64,000 nucleotides of DNA from Amnibacterium setariae (GTDB taxonomy: Bacteria > Actinomycetota > Actinomycetes > Actinomycetales > Microbacteriaceae), in contig NZ_QXTG01000001.1 of NCBI RefSeq assembly GCF_003581425.1, positions 1,506,943-1,570,942 of the forward strand, written 5' to 3'. Positions 15,904-25,867 of this stretch are shown here, piece after piece (position 1 is the first letter of the stretch; each line of letters begins with the position of its first letter). The notes under the pieces were generated by a model. It did no database searches. It saw nothing but the letters and a program-made list of their open reading frames with translations, and had not been told where the DNA came from. The translations under genes and the position numbers were made by a program.

Positions 15904-16103
15904 TACGCTCCCTCCCCAGGTGCTCCGCACGCCCGTCCCGACGGGCCGGAGCCCGTCCGCCACCCGGTGTCGGAGGGGCTCCGTACAGTCGGGAGCAGAC
16001 AGGCGGAGTGCCGCCAGCCCTGTCGATTCCGCATCGGGACGACAGCCGATGGGCAGCCGAGCACCTCGGGACACCGGGGTCGCGAACACGAGGAGACCTT
16101 GCA
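15904..16103 (+). promoter_or_regulatory. recA -10 element and long 5' leader
   Basis: TACGCT (15904-15909) is the best -10. The leader of roughly 190 bases has no gene. It ends in AGGAGACC, a good ribosome site 7-8 nt before ATG 16104. No further structure was resolved. Confidence 0.45.
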
Positions 16104-17198
<1,095 letters not shown>

Positions 17199-17201
17199 CC
17201 C

Positions 17202-17939
17202 ATGGGTGAGCTGCTGCAGTTCCCGGGGAACCGGGCCGGCAGCGGGCAGCAGGAGGGGGTCGAGCAGCGCTCGGCCCCCTCCCGCCGTTCCCGTCTCCCG
17301 CGCCCCGTCCGCGAGCAGACGCTCGACGACATCGAGCGGCTCGCGGGCCCCGAGGCGCGTCGCCGGGCCGAGGAGGGCTCCCCGCCGGCCGCCGGCGAGG
17401 ACGACGCGCCCGGCTGGGCCGTGCCCGGCGTCGACGCGGACGAGCCCGCGCCGCTGCCGACCCGGACGTCGAAGCGGGCGGAGAACGTCGCCATCGCGGC
17501 GCTGACGCGGCATGACGCCTCCGAGGGCGAGATCCGCGCGAAGCTCGTCGCGAAGGGCCTGCCGCCCGAGGACGTCGAGGCCGAGGTCGACCGGCTCCGT
17601 CGGACCGGCCTGCTCGACGACGCGGCCTTCGCCGCGCGCCTGGTCGACCGCCTCCGCGACCGGAAGGGGCTCGGCGACCAGGCCATCCGCTCCACGCTGC
17701 GCGGCCGGCTCGTGCCGCAGGACGTCATCGACGCCGTGCTGCTCGAGCAGGCCGAGGACGAGGAGACCGCGGAGGCGCGGCTGCAGGAGGTCGCCGACGA
17801 GCGCGCACGGCGCCTCGGCTCGCTGGCGTTCGACGTCGCCGAGCGCCGGCTCACGGCCTACCTGATGCGCAAGGGGTACAGCGGCTCCGCCGTCCGCACC
17901 GCGGTGCGGAGCGCGCTCGAGGGCGCGGGCATCCGCTAG
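17202..17939 (+). CDS. recX: RecA regulator RecX
   Basis: A 245-residue protein with an unconserved N-terminal tail of about 85 residues and then the three-helix RecX repeats (ALTRHDASEGEIRAKLVAKGLPPEDVEAEVDRLRRTGLLDD, AFAARLVDRLRDRKGLGDQAIRSTLRGR, and the last repeat ending in YLMRKGYSGSAVRTAVRSAL). RecX caps and shortens RecA filaments. It is 3 bases from recA and shares its SOS promoter. A large hairpin follows. Confidence 0.92.
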   Translation: MGELLQFPGNRAGSGQQEGVEQRSAPSRRSRLPRPVREQTLDDIERLAGPEARRRAEEGSPPAAGEDDAPGWAVPGVDADEPAPLPTRTSKRAENVAIAALTRHDASEGEIRAKLVAKGLPPEDVEAEVDRLRRTGLLDDAAFAARLVDRLRDRKGLGDQAIRSTLRGRLVPQDVIDAVLLEQAEDEETAEARLQEVADERARRLGSLAFDVAERRLTAYLMRKGYSGSAVRTAVRSALEGAGIR

Positions 17940-18000
17940 CGGGGCGCCCCGCTGCTGATCGGGGCGAGCGCTCGGCCGCGCGAGCAGCGGAGCGCCCCGC
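17939..18000 (+). terminator. Long-stem hairpin after recX
   Basis: Arms 17939-17956 and 17983-18000 pair over 18 bp with one G-U pair, overlapping the last base of the recX stop, with a 26-nt GC-rich loop. Confidence 0.6.
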
Positions 18001-18035
18001 CAGGGGCGCGGCGGGGCGGACGCCCGCCGCGTTCC

Positions 18036-18041
18036 TACACT
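18036..18041 (+). promoter_or_regulatory. -10 element of miaB
   Basis: TACACT ends 6 nt before GTG 18048. The adjacent GTG at 18045 would leave only 3 nt, so the spacing favours the second GTG as the start. Confidence 0.45.
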
Positions 18042-18047
18042 GCAGTG

Positions 18048-19550
18048 GTGACCGACCTGCTCGAGGCGCCGGCGCGCACCTACGAGGTGCGCACGTACGG
18101 CTGCCAGATGAACGTGCACGACTCCGAGCGCCTCGCCGGCTCCCTCGAGGCGGCGGGCTACGTCGCCGCGGAGCCGGGCGCGCAGGCGGACGTCGTCGTG
18201 CTGAACACCTGCGCGGTGCGCGAGAACGCCGACAACCGCCTCTACGGCAACCTCGGGCACCTCGCCAAGGTGAAGCGCGAGCACGAGGGCTTCCAGATCG
18301 CCGTCGGCGGCTGCCTCGCGCAGAAGGACCGCACGACGATCATCGAGAAGGCGCCGTGGGTCGACGTCGTCTTCGGCACGCACAACGTCGGCGCCCTGCC
18401 GCGCCTGCTCGACCGCGCCCGGCACAACCACGCGGCGCAGGTCGAGATCCTCGAGTCGCTCGAGGTGTTCCCCTCGACGCTGCCGACCAAGCGCGAGTCC
18501 ACCTACAGCGGGTGGGTGTCGATCTCGGTCGGCTGCAACAACACGTGCACGTTCTGCATCGTGCCGTCGCTGCGCGGCAAGGAGCAGGACCGCCGGCCCG
18601 GCGACGTGCTCGGCGAGATCCGCGCGCTCGTCGACGACGGCGCGATCGAGGTGACCCTGCTCGGCCAGAACGTCAACTCGTACGGCGTGCAGTTCGGGGA
18701 CCGCGGGGCGTTCGCGGGGCTCTTGCGCGCCACCGGGGGGATCGAGGGCCTCCGGCGGGTGCGGTTCACGAGCCCGCACCCCGCCGCGTTCACCGACGAC
18801 GTGATCGACGCGATGGCGGAGACGCCGGCCGTGATGCCGCAGCTGCACATGCCGCTGCAGTCCGGCAGCGACCGCGTGCTGCGCGCGATGCGGCGCTCCT
18901 ACCGCTCCGACCGGTTCCTGCGGATCCTCGACGCGGTGCGCGACCGCATCCCCGACGCGGCGATCACCACGGACGTCATCGTCGGCTTCCCGGGCGAGAC
19001 CGACGAGGACTTCGAGGACACCATGCGGGTCGTCGAGCAGTCGCGATTCGCCTCCGCCTTCACCTTCCAGTACTCGATCCGTCCCGGCACCCCGGCGGCC
19101 ACCATGCCCGACCAGGTGCCGAAGGAGGTCGTCCAGGAGCGCTACCAGCGGCTGACCGCGCTGCAGGAGGAGCTCTCGTGGGCCGGCAACCGGGCGCTGG
19201 TCGGCCGCGAGGTCGAGGTGCTCGTCGGTGCGGGGGAGGGCCGGAAGGACGGCGCGACGCGTCGCCTGTCCGGCCGCGCGCGGGACAACCGGCTCGTGCA
19301 CGTCGGGCTGCCCGAGGGGTCGCCCGCCCCGCGCCCCGGGGACCTCGTCACCGTGCGGGTCACGGACGCCGCGCCCGCGTTCCTCATCGGCGACGTGCCG
19401 GTCGGCACCGAGGCGCGCCTCGAGCGGACGCGCGCGGGCGACGCGTGGGACGCCCGCGAGGCCGCGTCCTGCGCGGTGCCGGAGCCCGCCGGTGCCGGTC
19501 GGGCGGTGTCGCTCGGCCTGCCCGGGCTGCGTCCTGACCTGCTGGGCTGA
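18048..19550 (+). CDS. miaB: tRNA-2-methylthio-N6-dimethylallyladenosine synthase
   Basis: A 500-residue radical-SAM methylthiotransferase acting at A37 of tRNAs reading UNN codons, after MiaA. The N-terminal UPF0004 domain has YGCQMN, NTCAVRE and GGCLAQ, whose cysteines bind the auxiliary cluster. The radical-SAM CxxxCxxC is CNNTCTFC near residues 163-170. The TRAM domain lies near 365-440, followed by an Ala/Gly-rich tail of about 55 residues. The start is GTG 18048, set by the -10 spacing (GTG 18045 is the alternative). miaA follows after 8 bases. Confidence 0.95.
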   Translation: MTDLLEAPARTYEVRTYGCQMNVHDSERLAGSLEAAGYVAAEPGAQADVVVLNTCAVRENADNRLYGNLGHLAKVKREHEGFQIAVGGCLAQKDRTTIIEKAPWVDVVFGTHNVGALPRLLDRARHNHAAQVEILESLEVFPSTLPTKRESTYSGWVSISVGCNNTCTFCIVPSLRGKEQDRRPGDVLGEIRALVDDGAIEVTLLGQNVNSYGVQFGDRGAFAGLLRATGGIEGLRRVRFTSPHPAAFTDDVIDAMAETPAVMPQLHMPLQSGSDRVLRAMRRSYRSDRFLRILDAVRDRIPDAAITTDVIVGFPGETDEDFEDTMRVVEQSRFASAFTFQYSIRPGTPAATMPDQVPKEVVQERYQRLTALQEELSWAGNRALVGREVEVLVGAGEGRKDGATRRLSGRARDNRLVHVGLPEGSPAPRPGDLVTVRVTDAAPAFLIGDVPVGTEARLERTRAGDAWDAREAASCAVPEPAGAGRAVSLGLPGLRPDLLG

Positions 19551-19558
19551 TCCCGCCC

Positions 19559-20476
19559 GTGCTGCTCGTCCTGGCCGGGGCCACGGGGACCGGGAAGACC
19601 GGACTCTCGCTGGACGTCGCGGAGGCGATCGCGCGCGAGGGCGGCGCCGCCGAGATCGTCAACGCCGACGCGATGCAGCTGTACCGCGGGATGGACGTGG
19701 GCACGGCGAAGCTGCCGGTCGCCGAGCGCCGCGGGGTGCCGCACCACTGCTTCGACCTGTGGGACGTCACCGAGACCGCGAGCGTCGCGGTGTACCGGGA
19801 CGCCGCCCGCGCGGCGATCGTGGACGTCGAGGCGCGCGGTGCGGTGCCGATCCTCGTCGGCGGCTCCGGCCTCTACGTCGAGTCGGTGATCCGCGAGCTC
19901 GAGTTCCCCGCGACCGACCCCGTGCTGCGGGCCGAGCTGGAGGAGCAGGGCGAGGTCCTCGGGTCGGAGGCGCTCTGGCGGCGCCTCGCCGAGCAGGACC
20001 CGGTCGCGGCGAGCCGCATCCACTCCGCGAACCTGCGCAAGGTCGTCCGCGCGCTCGAGGTCGTGACGCTCACCGGCCGGCCGTTCGCCGCCTCGCTGCC
20101 CGACGCGGCGCCGCTGTGGCGGCCCGCGCTGCGGTTCGTCGCGGAGGTGCCGGGGGAGCCGCTCGCCGACCGTCTGCGGGTGCGCGCGGAGCGGATGTGG
20201 TCGGGCGGACTGCTCGACGAGGTCCGCGGCCTGCTGCCGCTCGGCCTCGCGGACGGGCAGACCGCGTCCCGCGCGATCGGGTACGCGCAGGCGATCGCGG
20301 TGCTGCGCGGCGACCTGGGAGCGGAGGAGGGGCTGGCGGAGACGATCCGGCTCACGTGGCGGCTCGTGCGCCGGCAGCGCGCCTGGTTCGCCCGCGACGA
20401 GGGCGCCGTCACCCTCGACGGGACGGACGCGTCCGCCGCCGACCGGGTGCTCGCGGCGGTCCGCGCCGCCCGGTGA
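19559..20476 (+). CDS. miaA: tRNA dimethylallyltransferase
   Basis: A 305-residue enzyme that adds the dimethylallyl group to N6 of A37, the step before MiaB. The P-loop GATGTGKT is at residues 7-14, NADAMQLYRGMDVGTAKL follows, and RQRAWFARD near the C-terminus is the family's closing motif. GTG 19559 begins the conserved MLLVLAGATG core. It is placed 8 bases after miaB, so one transcript is likely. Confidence 0.95.
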   Translation: MLLVLAGATGTGKTGLSLDVAEAIAREGGAAEIVNADAMQLYRGMDVGTAKLPVAERRGVPHHCFDLWDVTETASVAVYRDAARAAIVDVEARGAVPILVGGSGLYVESVIRELEFPATDPVLRAELEEQGEVLGSEALWRRLAEQDPVAASRIHSANLRKVVRALEVVTLTGRPFAASLPDAAPLWRPALRFVAEVPGEPLADRLRVRAERMWSGGLLDEVRGLLPLGLADGQTASRAIGYAQAIAVLRGDLGAEEGLAETIRLTWRLVRRQRAWFARDEGAVTLDGTDASAADRVLAAVRAAR

Positions 20477-20567
20477 CGTCCCCGGCGCTATCCTCGACCT
20501 CGAGCCGCCGCGCGGCTCCCTGAGGAAGCAGCCTCTTCCGGGTGGGCGGGTCGATCGAAGGACCCTC

Positions 20568-21707
20568 GTGCGCACCTACGGCCGGCTGCTCCGCCGCCCC
20601 TCCACCGCGCTCGCCCTGCTCGCGGCGTTCATCGGCGCGGTGCCGATCGGGATGTGGCCCCTGACCGTCGTGCTGACGGCGCTCGCCCGCGGCGGCTCCG
20701 CCGTCGACGCGGGCCTCGTCGCCGCGGTCTTCGGCGTCGGCAACGCCCTCGGCGTCGTGACCCAGGGCGCCCTGCTCGCGCGTGTGCGGACGGCGCCGCT
20801 GCTCATCGGCGCCGCCGCGGTCGGCGTCCCCGCGGTGCTCCTGCTCCAGGGGCCCTGGAGCCTCGCCGGCGCGGCGCTCGCCGGTCTCGCGATCCCGGCG
20901 ATCACGCCCGCGGTGCGCGGCCGGTTCGCCGGCACCCTGCCGGGCGCGGATCGCCCCGGGGCGTACGCGCTCGTCAACGTGCTGTTCCAGGCCGGCATCG
21001 CCCTCGGGCCGCTCCTCGCGGCCGGCCTGGCCGCGTCGGGCCGCGTCGCGCTGGCACCGCCCCTCGCGGCCGCGGGCGGCATCGGCGCCGCCGTCCTCCT
21101 CGTCGCGGCGCACCGCGGCGCCGTCCCCGCGACGGCGCGCGCCGCCGCACCGCGCACCGCGGCGACCGGCTCGCGCTCGGGCGTGCTCGCCCTCCTGCTC
21201 GTCGCCGGGTCCGCGGGCTTCGGGATCGGCACGCTGCAGGTGCTGCTGCCGGTGCGCTCCGGCGCGACCACCGCCGGCGCCGCGTTCGCGGTCCTGGCGC
21301 TCGCCGAGGTCGCGGGGGCCGTGCTCGTCGGCGGCCGGGTCGGGCCCCACCGTGCCGTCCGGCTGCTGCTCGGCGGGACGGCGGCCATGGCGGCGGTCTA
21401 CGGGCTGCTCGCCACGGGGCTCGCCGCGGTCCCGCTCGCCGTCGCCCTCGGCCTCGCGACCGCGGTGCAGTCCCTCGGCACCGCCCTGGTCCTCGACCGC
21501 TTCGTCGCGCCGCAGCGGGTGCCCGCCGTCTTCGCGGTGCAGGTCGCGGTGCTGATCCTCGCCGCGGCGGCGGGGTCCCTGCTCGCGGGCGCCGTGCCCG
21601 GCGCCGCCTTCGGCGTCGCGGGCGGCCTGCTGGCCGTCGCCGCGGCGGTCGCGGTCGCCGTCCTCGGGCGCCCGGCGGCGGCGGAGCGGGTCCTGCCCGC
21701 TCGCTAG
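20568..21707 (+). CDS. Major facilitator superfamily transporter
   Basis: A 379-residue protein of about twelve hydrophobic segments, with the basic loop ARVRTAPLL after the second and third helices and a second half after the TARAAAPRTAATGSRSG linker (about residue 200). The pattern is of a sugar-efflux or drug-export MFS; no substrate can be named. GTG 20568 has GAAGGACC as ribosome site. Its stop codon TAG is also the first half of the dapF -10 element. Confidence 0.8.
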   Translation: MRTYGRLLRRPSTALALLAAFIGAVPIGMWPLTVVLTALARGGSAVDAGLVAAVFGVGNALGVVTQGALLARVRTAPLLIGAAAVGVPAVLLLQGPWSLAGAALAGLAIPAITPAVRGRFAGTLPGADRPGAYALVNVLFQAGIALGPLLAAGLAASGRVALAPPLAAAGGIGAAVLLVAAHRGAVPATARAAAPRTAATGSRSGVLALLLVAGSAGFGIGTLQVLLPVRSGATTAGAAFAVLALAEVAGAVLVGGRVGPHRAVRLLLGGTAAMAAVYGLLATGLAAVPLAVALGLATAVQSLGTALVLDRFVAPQRVPAVFAVQVAVLILAAAAGSLLAGAVPGAAFGVAGGLLAVAAAVAVAVLGRPAAAERVLPAR

Positions 21708-21710
21708 GCT
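21705..21710 (+). promoter_or_regulatory. -10 element of dapF overlapping the MFS stop codon
   Basis: TAGGCT ends 6 nt before the dapF ATG. Its TAG is the stop codon of the upstream transporter, so promoter and coding sequence are interleaved. Confidence 0.5.
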
Positions 21711-21716
21711 CGGCCC

Positions 21717-22577
21717 ATGACCGAGCTCCGCTTCACGAAGGGGCACGGCACCGGCAACGACTTCGTGCTCGTCGCCGATCCGGACGGCGACGTCGTCCTC
21801 GCCCCGAGCGACGTCGCGCGCCTCTGCGACCGCCGCTTCGGCATCGGCGCCGACGGGCTCCTCCGGGCAGTCCGCGTCGCCGCGGAGCCGCTCGCCGGCG
21901 ACGCGGACGCCGAGTGGTTCATGGACTACCGCAACGCCGACGGCTCCGTCGCCGAGATGTGCGGCAACGGCATCCGGGTCTTCACCGCCTTCCTGCTCGC
22001 CGAGGGCCTCGCCGAGATCCCCGCGGGCGGCTCGCTGCCGATCGCGACGCGCGGCGGGATCGTCACCGTGCAGCGCACCGCGACCGGTTTCGCCGCCGAC
22101 CTCGGCGGCTGGACCTTCGGCGCCGACGACGTCGCCGTGCGCATCGCCGGCGTCGACGTCGTCCGTCCCGGCCTCGCCGTCGACGTGCCGAACCCGCACG
22201 TGGTCGTGGCGCTCGGCGACGACGCCGAGCTGGCCGCCGCCGACCTGTCGACCGGTCCCGTGCTCGACCCGCCGCCCGTCGCCGGCGCGAACGTCGAGCT
22301 CGTCCGGCCGGAGGACCCGCTGGTGGAGGACGGCATCGGGCGGATCCGCATGCGCGTGCACGAGCGGGGGAGCGGCGAGACCCTCTCCTGCGGCACCGGC
22401 GCGGTCGCCGCGGCGCTCGCGACCCGCTACTGGGCAGGCCCCAGCGCGCCGGACGACTGGCGCGTCACCGTGCCGGGCGGCGTCCTCGGCGTCCGGGTGT
22501 TCCGGGCGGAGGACGGCGAGCACGTCTCGCTGTCCGGCCCGGCCGAGCTCGTCTACACGGGCGTCACCGAGCTCTGA
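21717..22577 (+). CDS. dapF: Diaminopimelate epimerase
   Basis: A 286-residue cofactor-free racemase that converts LL- to meso-diaminopimelate. The catalytic cysteine pair is in EMCGNG (near residue 81) and LSCGTG (near 224). [11 protein letters not shown] at the N-terminus and PNPHVV midway are further family strings. With dapA and dapB it shows a succinylase/acetylase-type route to meso-DAP and lysine. It is predicted to be leaderless. The gene downstream is convergent. Confidence 0.96.
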   Translation: MTELRFTKGHGTGNDFVLVADPDGDVVLAPSDVARLCDRRFGIGADGLLRAVRVAAEPLAGDADAEWFMDYRNADGSVAEMCGNGIRVFTAFLLAEGLAEIPAGGSLPIATRGGIVTVQRTATGFAADLGGWTFGADDVAVRIAGVDVVRPGLAVDVPNPHVVVALGDDAELAAADLSTGPVLDPPPVAGANVELVRPEDPLVEDGIGRIRMRVHERGSGETLSCGTGAVAAALATRYWAGPSAPDDWRVTVPGGVLGVRVFRAEDGEHVSLSGPAELVYTGVTEL

Positions 22578-22608
22578 CCCTGTTCGCGGATCCGCACGTC
22601 CTCCGCGA

Positions 22609-23256
22609 TCAGGGGCGGGAGACGCGCAGCACCCGGAAGCCCTTGTCGGTCGTCGCGCGCGACACGGCGAGGTCCGGGAAGGTCTCGGCGACCCACCGCT
22701 GCAGCGAGTCGGCGCCGAGCTGCTTCGCGACGACGAGCCACGCCGTGCCGCCGGGCGCCAGCCGGGGCAGCCACATGGCCAGCAGCTCGTGCAGCGCCGC
22801 CTTGCCGATGCGGATCGGCGGATTCGACCAGATCGTGGCGAACCGGACGTCCTCGGGAATACCCTGGGGCCATGTCGCTTTGACTTCTACGCCGGCGATC
22901 AGGGCATTCGCGGCGGCGAGCGTGAGGGCGCGCTCGTTCACATCCACAGCCCACACCGAAGCACCGGGAGACCGTCTGGCCAACGCGATCGCGATCGGAC
23001 CCCAGCCGCAGCCGAGGTCCAGCAGATCCCCCTCCGTCGCAGGAGGCGGGACGGTCGCGAGCAGCACTGCGGTCCCGGTGTCGAGATGCTCCGAGCTGAA
23101 GACGCCGTCAGCCGTCTTGAGGTCGAAGGTCTCACCCTGGAGCACCACGCGGATCGTCCGCTCGTGCAGCTCGCTGGCGGGCCGCGCGGTGAAGTAGTGC
23201 TCCCCGTCCACGACGAAGCATCGAACCACAGCGGACCCGACCGGGCCGCATCGCAA
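22609..23256 (-). CDS. Class I SAM-dependent methyltransferase (RsmC/MTS-type)
   Basis: A 215-residue protein with the MTS domain: LLDLGCGWGPIAIALA (SAM motif I, about residues 78-93), VWAVDVNERAL (motif II) and NPPIRIG (motif IV, the NPP(Y/F)-type catalytic loop of base methyltransferases). Family members methylate 16S rRNA guanines or other RNA bases. The start is uncertain: ATG 23256 (MRCGPVG) leaves 8 bases to the hflX TTG, while GTG 23229 is an alternative. Its 5' half reads visibly less GC-rich than its neighbours. It is divergent from hflX and convergent with dapF. Confidence 0.82.
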   Translation of the reverse strand: MRCGPVGSAVVRCFVVDGEHYFTARPASELHERTIRVVLQGETFDLKTADGVFSSEHLDTGTAVLLATVPPPATEGDLLDLGCGWGPIAIALARRSPGASVWAVDVNERALTLAAANALIAGVEVKATWPQGIPEDVRFATIWSNPPIRIGKAALHELLAMWLPRLAPGGTAWLVVAKQLGADSLQRWVAETFPDLAVSRATTDKGFRVLRVSRP

Positions 23257-23264
23257 GGAGTCTC

Positions 23265-24695
23265 TTGACCGACACCATCCGCACCACGGACCTCGAGCGC
23301 GCGATCGACGCGACCCACGACGACTTCGACGGGGAGCAGTTCGACCTGGAGGAGCGCCAGTCGCTCCGCCGCGTCCAGGGGCTCTCGACCGAGCTCCAGG
23401 ACGTCACCGAGGTCGAGTACCGGCAGCTGCGCCTCGAGCGCGTCGTGCTCATCGGCGTCTACTCGCGAGGGCAGGTCGAGGCGGAGACGAGCCTCCGCGA
23501 GCTCGCTGCCCTCGCGGAGACCGCGGGCGCCCAGGTCATGGACGGCCTGCTGCAGCGCCGTTCGCACCCGGACCCGTCCACCTACTTCGGCTCGGGCAAG
23601 GCGGAGGAGCTGCGCGACGTCGTCCGCATGGTCGGCGCCGACACCGTGATCGCCGACACCGAGCTGGCCCCGAGCCAGCGGCGCGCGCTCGAGGACGTCG
23701 TGAAGGTGAAGGTGATCGACCGCACGGCGGTGATCCTCGACATCTTCAGCCAGCACGCGAAGAGCCGTGAGGGCAAGGCGCAGGTCGAGCTCGCGCAGCT
23801 GCAGTACCTCCTGCCGCGCCTCCGCGGCTGGGGCGACTCGATGTCCCGCCAGGCCGGTGGCCAGGTCGGCGGGGCGGGCGCCGGCATGGGCTCGCGCGGT
23901 CCCGGTGAGACGAAGATCGAGCTCGACCGACGCCGCATCCACTCCCGCATGGCGAAGCTGCGCCGGGAGATCGCGGACATGGCGCCCGCGCGCGCGGTCA
24001 AGCGGCAGAACCGCGTCCGCAACGCGATCCCGTCCGTCGCGATCGCCGGCTACACGAACGCCGGGAAGTCGAGCCTGCTCAACCGGATCACCCGGGCGGG
24101 CGCCCTGGTCGAGAACGCGCTGTTCGCGACCCTCGACACGACCGTGCGCCGCACGGAGACCGAGGACGGCCGGCCCTACACGCTGGTCGACACCGTCGGC
24201 TTCGTGCGGAACCTGCCCCACCAGCTGGTCGAGGCGTTCCGGTCGACGCTGGAGGAGGTCGAGCAGGCGGACCTCGTGCTCCACGTCGTCGACGCGTCGC
24301 ACCCGGACCCCGCCTCCCAGCTGGCGACCGTGCGGCAGGTCATCGCCGAGGTCGGCGCGCGGGACGTGCCCGAGCAGGTCGTCTTCAACAAGGCCGACCT
24401 CGCCGACGAGGCGACGCGCCTCGTGCTCCGCGGGATGGAGCCGACTGCGCTGTTCGTCTCCGCCCGTACCGGCGAGGGCGTCGACCGGCTGCTCGGGACC
24501 ATCGCGGCCCTGCTGCCCGTGCCGCGGCACGAGGTGACGGTGCTCGTCCCGTTCGACGAGGGCGGCGTCGTGTCGATGATCCACGAGAAGGGCCGCGTGC
24601 TCGCCACCGTGTACGAGGAGGGCGGCGCGCGGATCCAGGCCCTGGTCGGCGACGAGGAGCGGGCCGCGCTCGAGCCCTACCTCGTGCGCGGCTGA
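23265..24695 (+). CDS. hflX: Ribosome-associated GTPase HflX
   Basis: A 476-residue OBG/HflX-type GTPase that splits stalled or hibernating 70S ribosomes. The N-terminal HflX domain includes RRSHPDPSTYFGSGKAEEL. The linker carries GAGMGSRGPGETKIELDRRRI, and the G domain begins with GYTNAGKSS near residue 261, followed by DTVGFVRNLPHQLV and FNKAD. The start codon is TTG 23265, fixed by an AAGGAG ribosome site at 23255-23260. Confidence 0.93.
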   Translation: MTDTIRTTDLERAIDATHDDFDGEQFDLEERQSLRRVQGLSTELQDVTEVEYRQLRLERVVLIGVYSRGQVEAETSLRELAALAETAGAQVMDGLLQRRSHPDPSTYFGSGKAEELRDVVRMVGADTVIADTELAPSQRRALEDVVKVKVIDRTAVILDIFSQHAKSREGKAQVELAQLQYLLPRLRGWGDSMSRQAGGQVGGAGAGMGSRGPGETKIELDRRRIHSRMAKLRREIADMAPARAVKRQNRVRNAIPSVAIAGYTNAGKSSLLNRITRAGALVENALFATLDTTVRRTETEDGRPYTLVDTVGFVRNLPHQLVEAFRSTLEEVEQADLVLHVVDASHPDPASQLATVRQVIAEVGARDVPEQVVFNKADLADEATRLVLRGMEPTALFVSARTGEGVDRLLGTIAALLPVPRHEVTVLVPFDEGGVVSMIHEKGRVLATVYEEGGARIQALVGDEERAALEPYLVRG

Positions 24696-24699
24696 GCGG

Positions 24700-24834
24700 T
24701 CACAGGTACCGCTGCGGAGCGGCGGTCCGGTCGTCGTGATCGGGCCGCCGCCCGTAGCCGTCGGTGCGGACCGCTCCGACCGTGCCGAGCACGAGGCCGG
24801 CGGCGAGGACTGCGAGGACGAGGAGGAGCGTCAT
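24700..24834 (-). CDS. Small single-span membrane protein
   Basis: A 44-residue protein: MTLLLVLAVLAAGLVLGTVGAV forms one transmembrane helix, followed by a short polar, basic tail (RTDGYGRRPDHDDR). TAGCCT on the same strand (24847-24842) ends 7 nt before the ATG, the same leaderless arrangement as its neighbours, which supports a real gene. It is divergent from the GlxA-type regulator. The function is unknown. Confidence 0.65.
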   Translation of the reverse strand: MTLLLVLAVLAAGLVLGTVGAVRTDGYGRRPDHDDRTAAPQRYL

Positions 24835-24861
24835 GGCAGGAAGGCTACGACCGGGTCGTTC

Positions 24862-24877
24862 CTGCCACGAGTGGCAG
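24862..24877. promoter_or_regulatory. Perfect palindrome between the small membrane protein and the GlxA-type regulator
   Basis: CTGCCAC-GA-GTGGCAG is a perfect 16-base palindrome in the 82-bp divergent interval. A further CTGCCAG half-site occurs at 24902-24908, close to the regulator's start. It is a good operator candidate for the adjacent AraC-type protein. Confidence 0.5.
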
Positions 24878-24916
24878 TTCTGACACCGACCGTCGAATCT
24901 CTGCCAGACTGGTCCG

Positions 24917-25867
24917 GTGCTGAAGAAGGTCGCCGTCCTCGCGCTCGACGAGATGGCCGTGGTCGAGTTCGGGATCCTCTGCGAGGTGTTCGGCATCGAC
25001 CGGTCGGACGACGGCCTCCCGCCGTTCGACTTCCACGTCGTCGCGGCGGAGCCCGGTCCCGTGCGCCTGCCGCACGGGCTGACGCTGACGGTCGAGGAGG
25101 GGCTCGACGCGGCCGCGGACGCCGATCTCATCGCGGTGCCCGCGCCGGACGTCGGCACCGAGGTCGACCCGCGGGTCCTCGAGGCCCTGCGTGCGGCGCA
25201 TGCCCGCGGGGCATGGGTGATGAGCGCCTGCACCGGCGCCTTCGTCCTCGCGGCCGCCGGTCTGCTCGACGGCCGGCCGAGCACCACGCACTGGAAGCAC
25301 ACGGCCGAGCTGGCCGACGCGTGCCCCCTCACCACGGTCGACCCGGACGTGCTCTACGTCGAGCGGGATCGGATCATCACGAGCGCCGGCACCGCGGCGA
25401 GCATCGACGCGTCGCTCCACCTGGTGCGGACCGAGCTCGGCCCGCGTGCCGCGAACGTCATCGCCCGCCGCATGGTCGTGCCGCCGCAGCGCGACGGCGG
25501 GCAGGCGCAGTACATCGCCGTGCCCGTCCCCGAGTGCGCCGACGACGGCTACGCCGCGGTCATCGACTGGATCGAGGAGCACCTCGCCGAGGACCTGACC
25601 GTCGACGTGCTCGCCGCGCGGGCGCTGCAGTCGCCCCGCACCTTCGCGCGCCGCTTCCGCGAGTCGACCGGCACGACGCCCGCCGCATGGGTCGCGCGCC
25701 AGCGGCTCGCCCGTGCGCAGCAGCTGCTCGAGTCCACGGACCTGCCGGTCGAGGACGTCGCACGCCGGGTCGGGTTCGGCCAGGCGGCCGTGCTGCGCCA
25801 CCACTTCTCGACGGTGCTGCACACGTCGCCGCAGGCCTACCGGCGCCGCTTCACGCTCACCGCGTGA
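24917..25867 (+). CDS. GlxA-family regulator (DJ-1/PfpI domain plus AraC HTH)
   Basis: A 316-residue two-domain regulator. Residues 1-185 form a class I amidotransferase/DJ-1-like domain with the nucleophile-elbow cysteine in MSACTGAFVLAAAG. Residues 210-315 hold two AraC helix-turn-helix motifs (LAARALQSPRTFARRFRESTGTTPAAWV and DVARRVGFGQAAVLRHHFSTVL). Such proteins sense small nitrogenous metabolites, but no ligand is evident. GTG 24917 has no strong ribosome site. It overlaps the alkA-like gene (GTGA), so it may control glycosylase expression, somewhat as Ada does. Confidence 0.9.
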   Translation: MLKKVAVLALDEMAVVEFGILCEVFGIDRSDDGLPPFDFHVVAAEPGPVRLPHGLTLTVEEGLDAAADADLIAVPAPDVGTEVDPRVLEALRAAHARGAWVMSACTGAFVLAAAGLLDGRPSTTHWKHTAELADACPLTTVDPDVLYVERDRIITSAGTAASIDASLHLVRTELGPRAANVIARRMVVPPQRDGGQAQYIAVPVPECADDGYAAVIDWIEEHLAEDLTVDVLAARALQSPRTFARRFRESTGTTPAAWVARQRLARAQQLLESTDLPVEDVARRVGFGQAAVLRHHFSTVLHTSPQAYRRRFTLTA

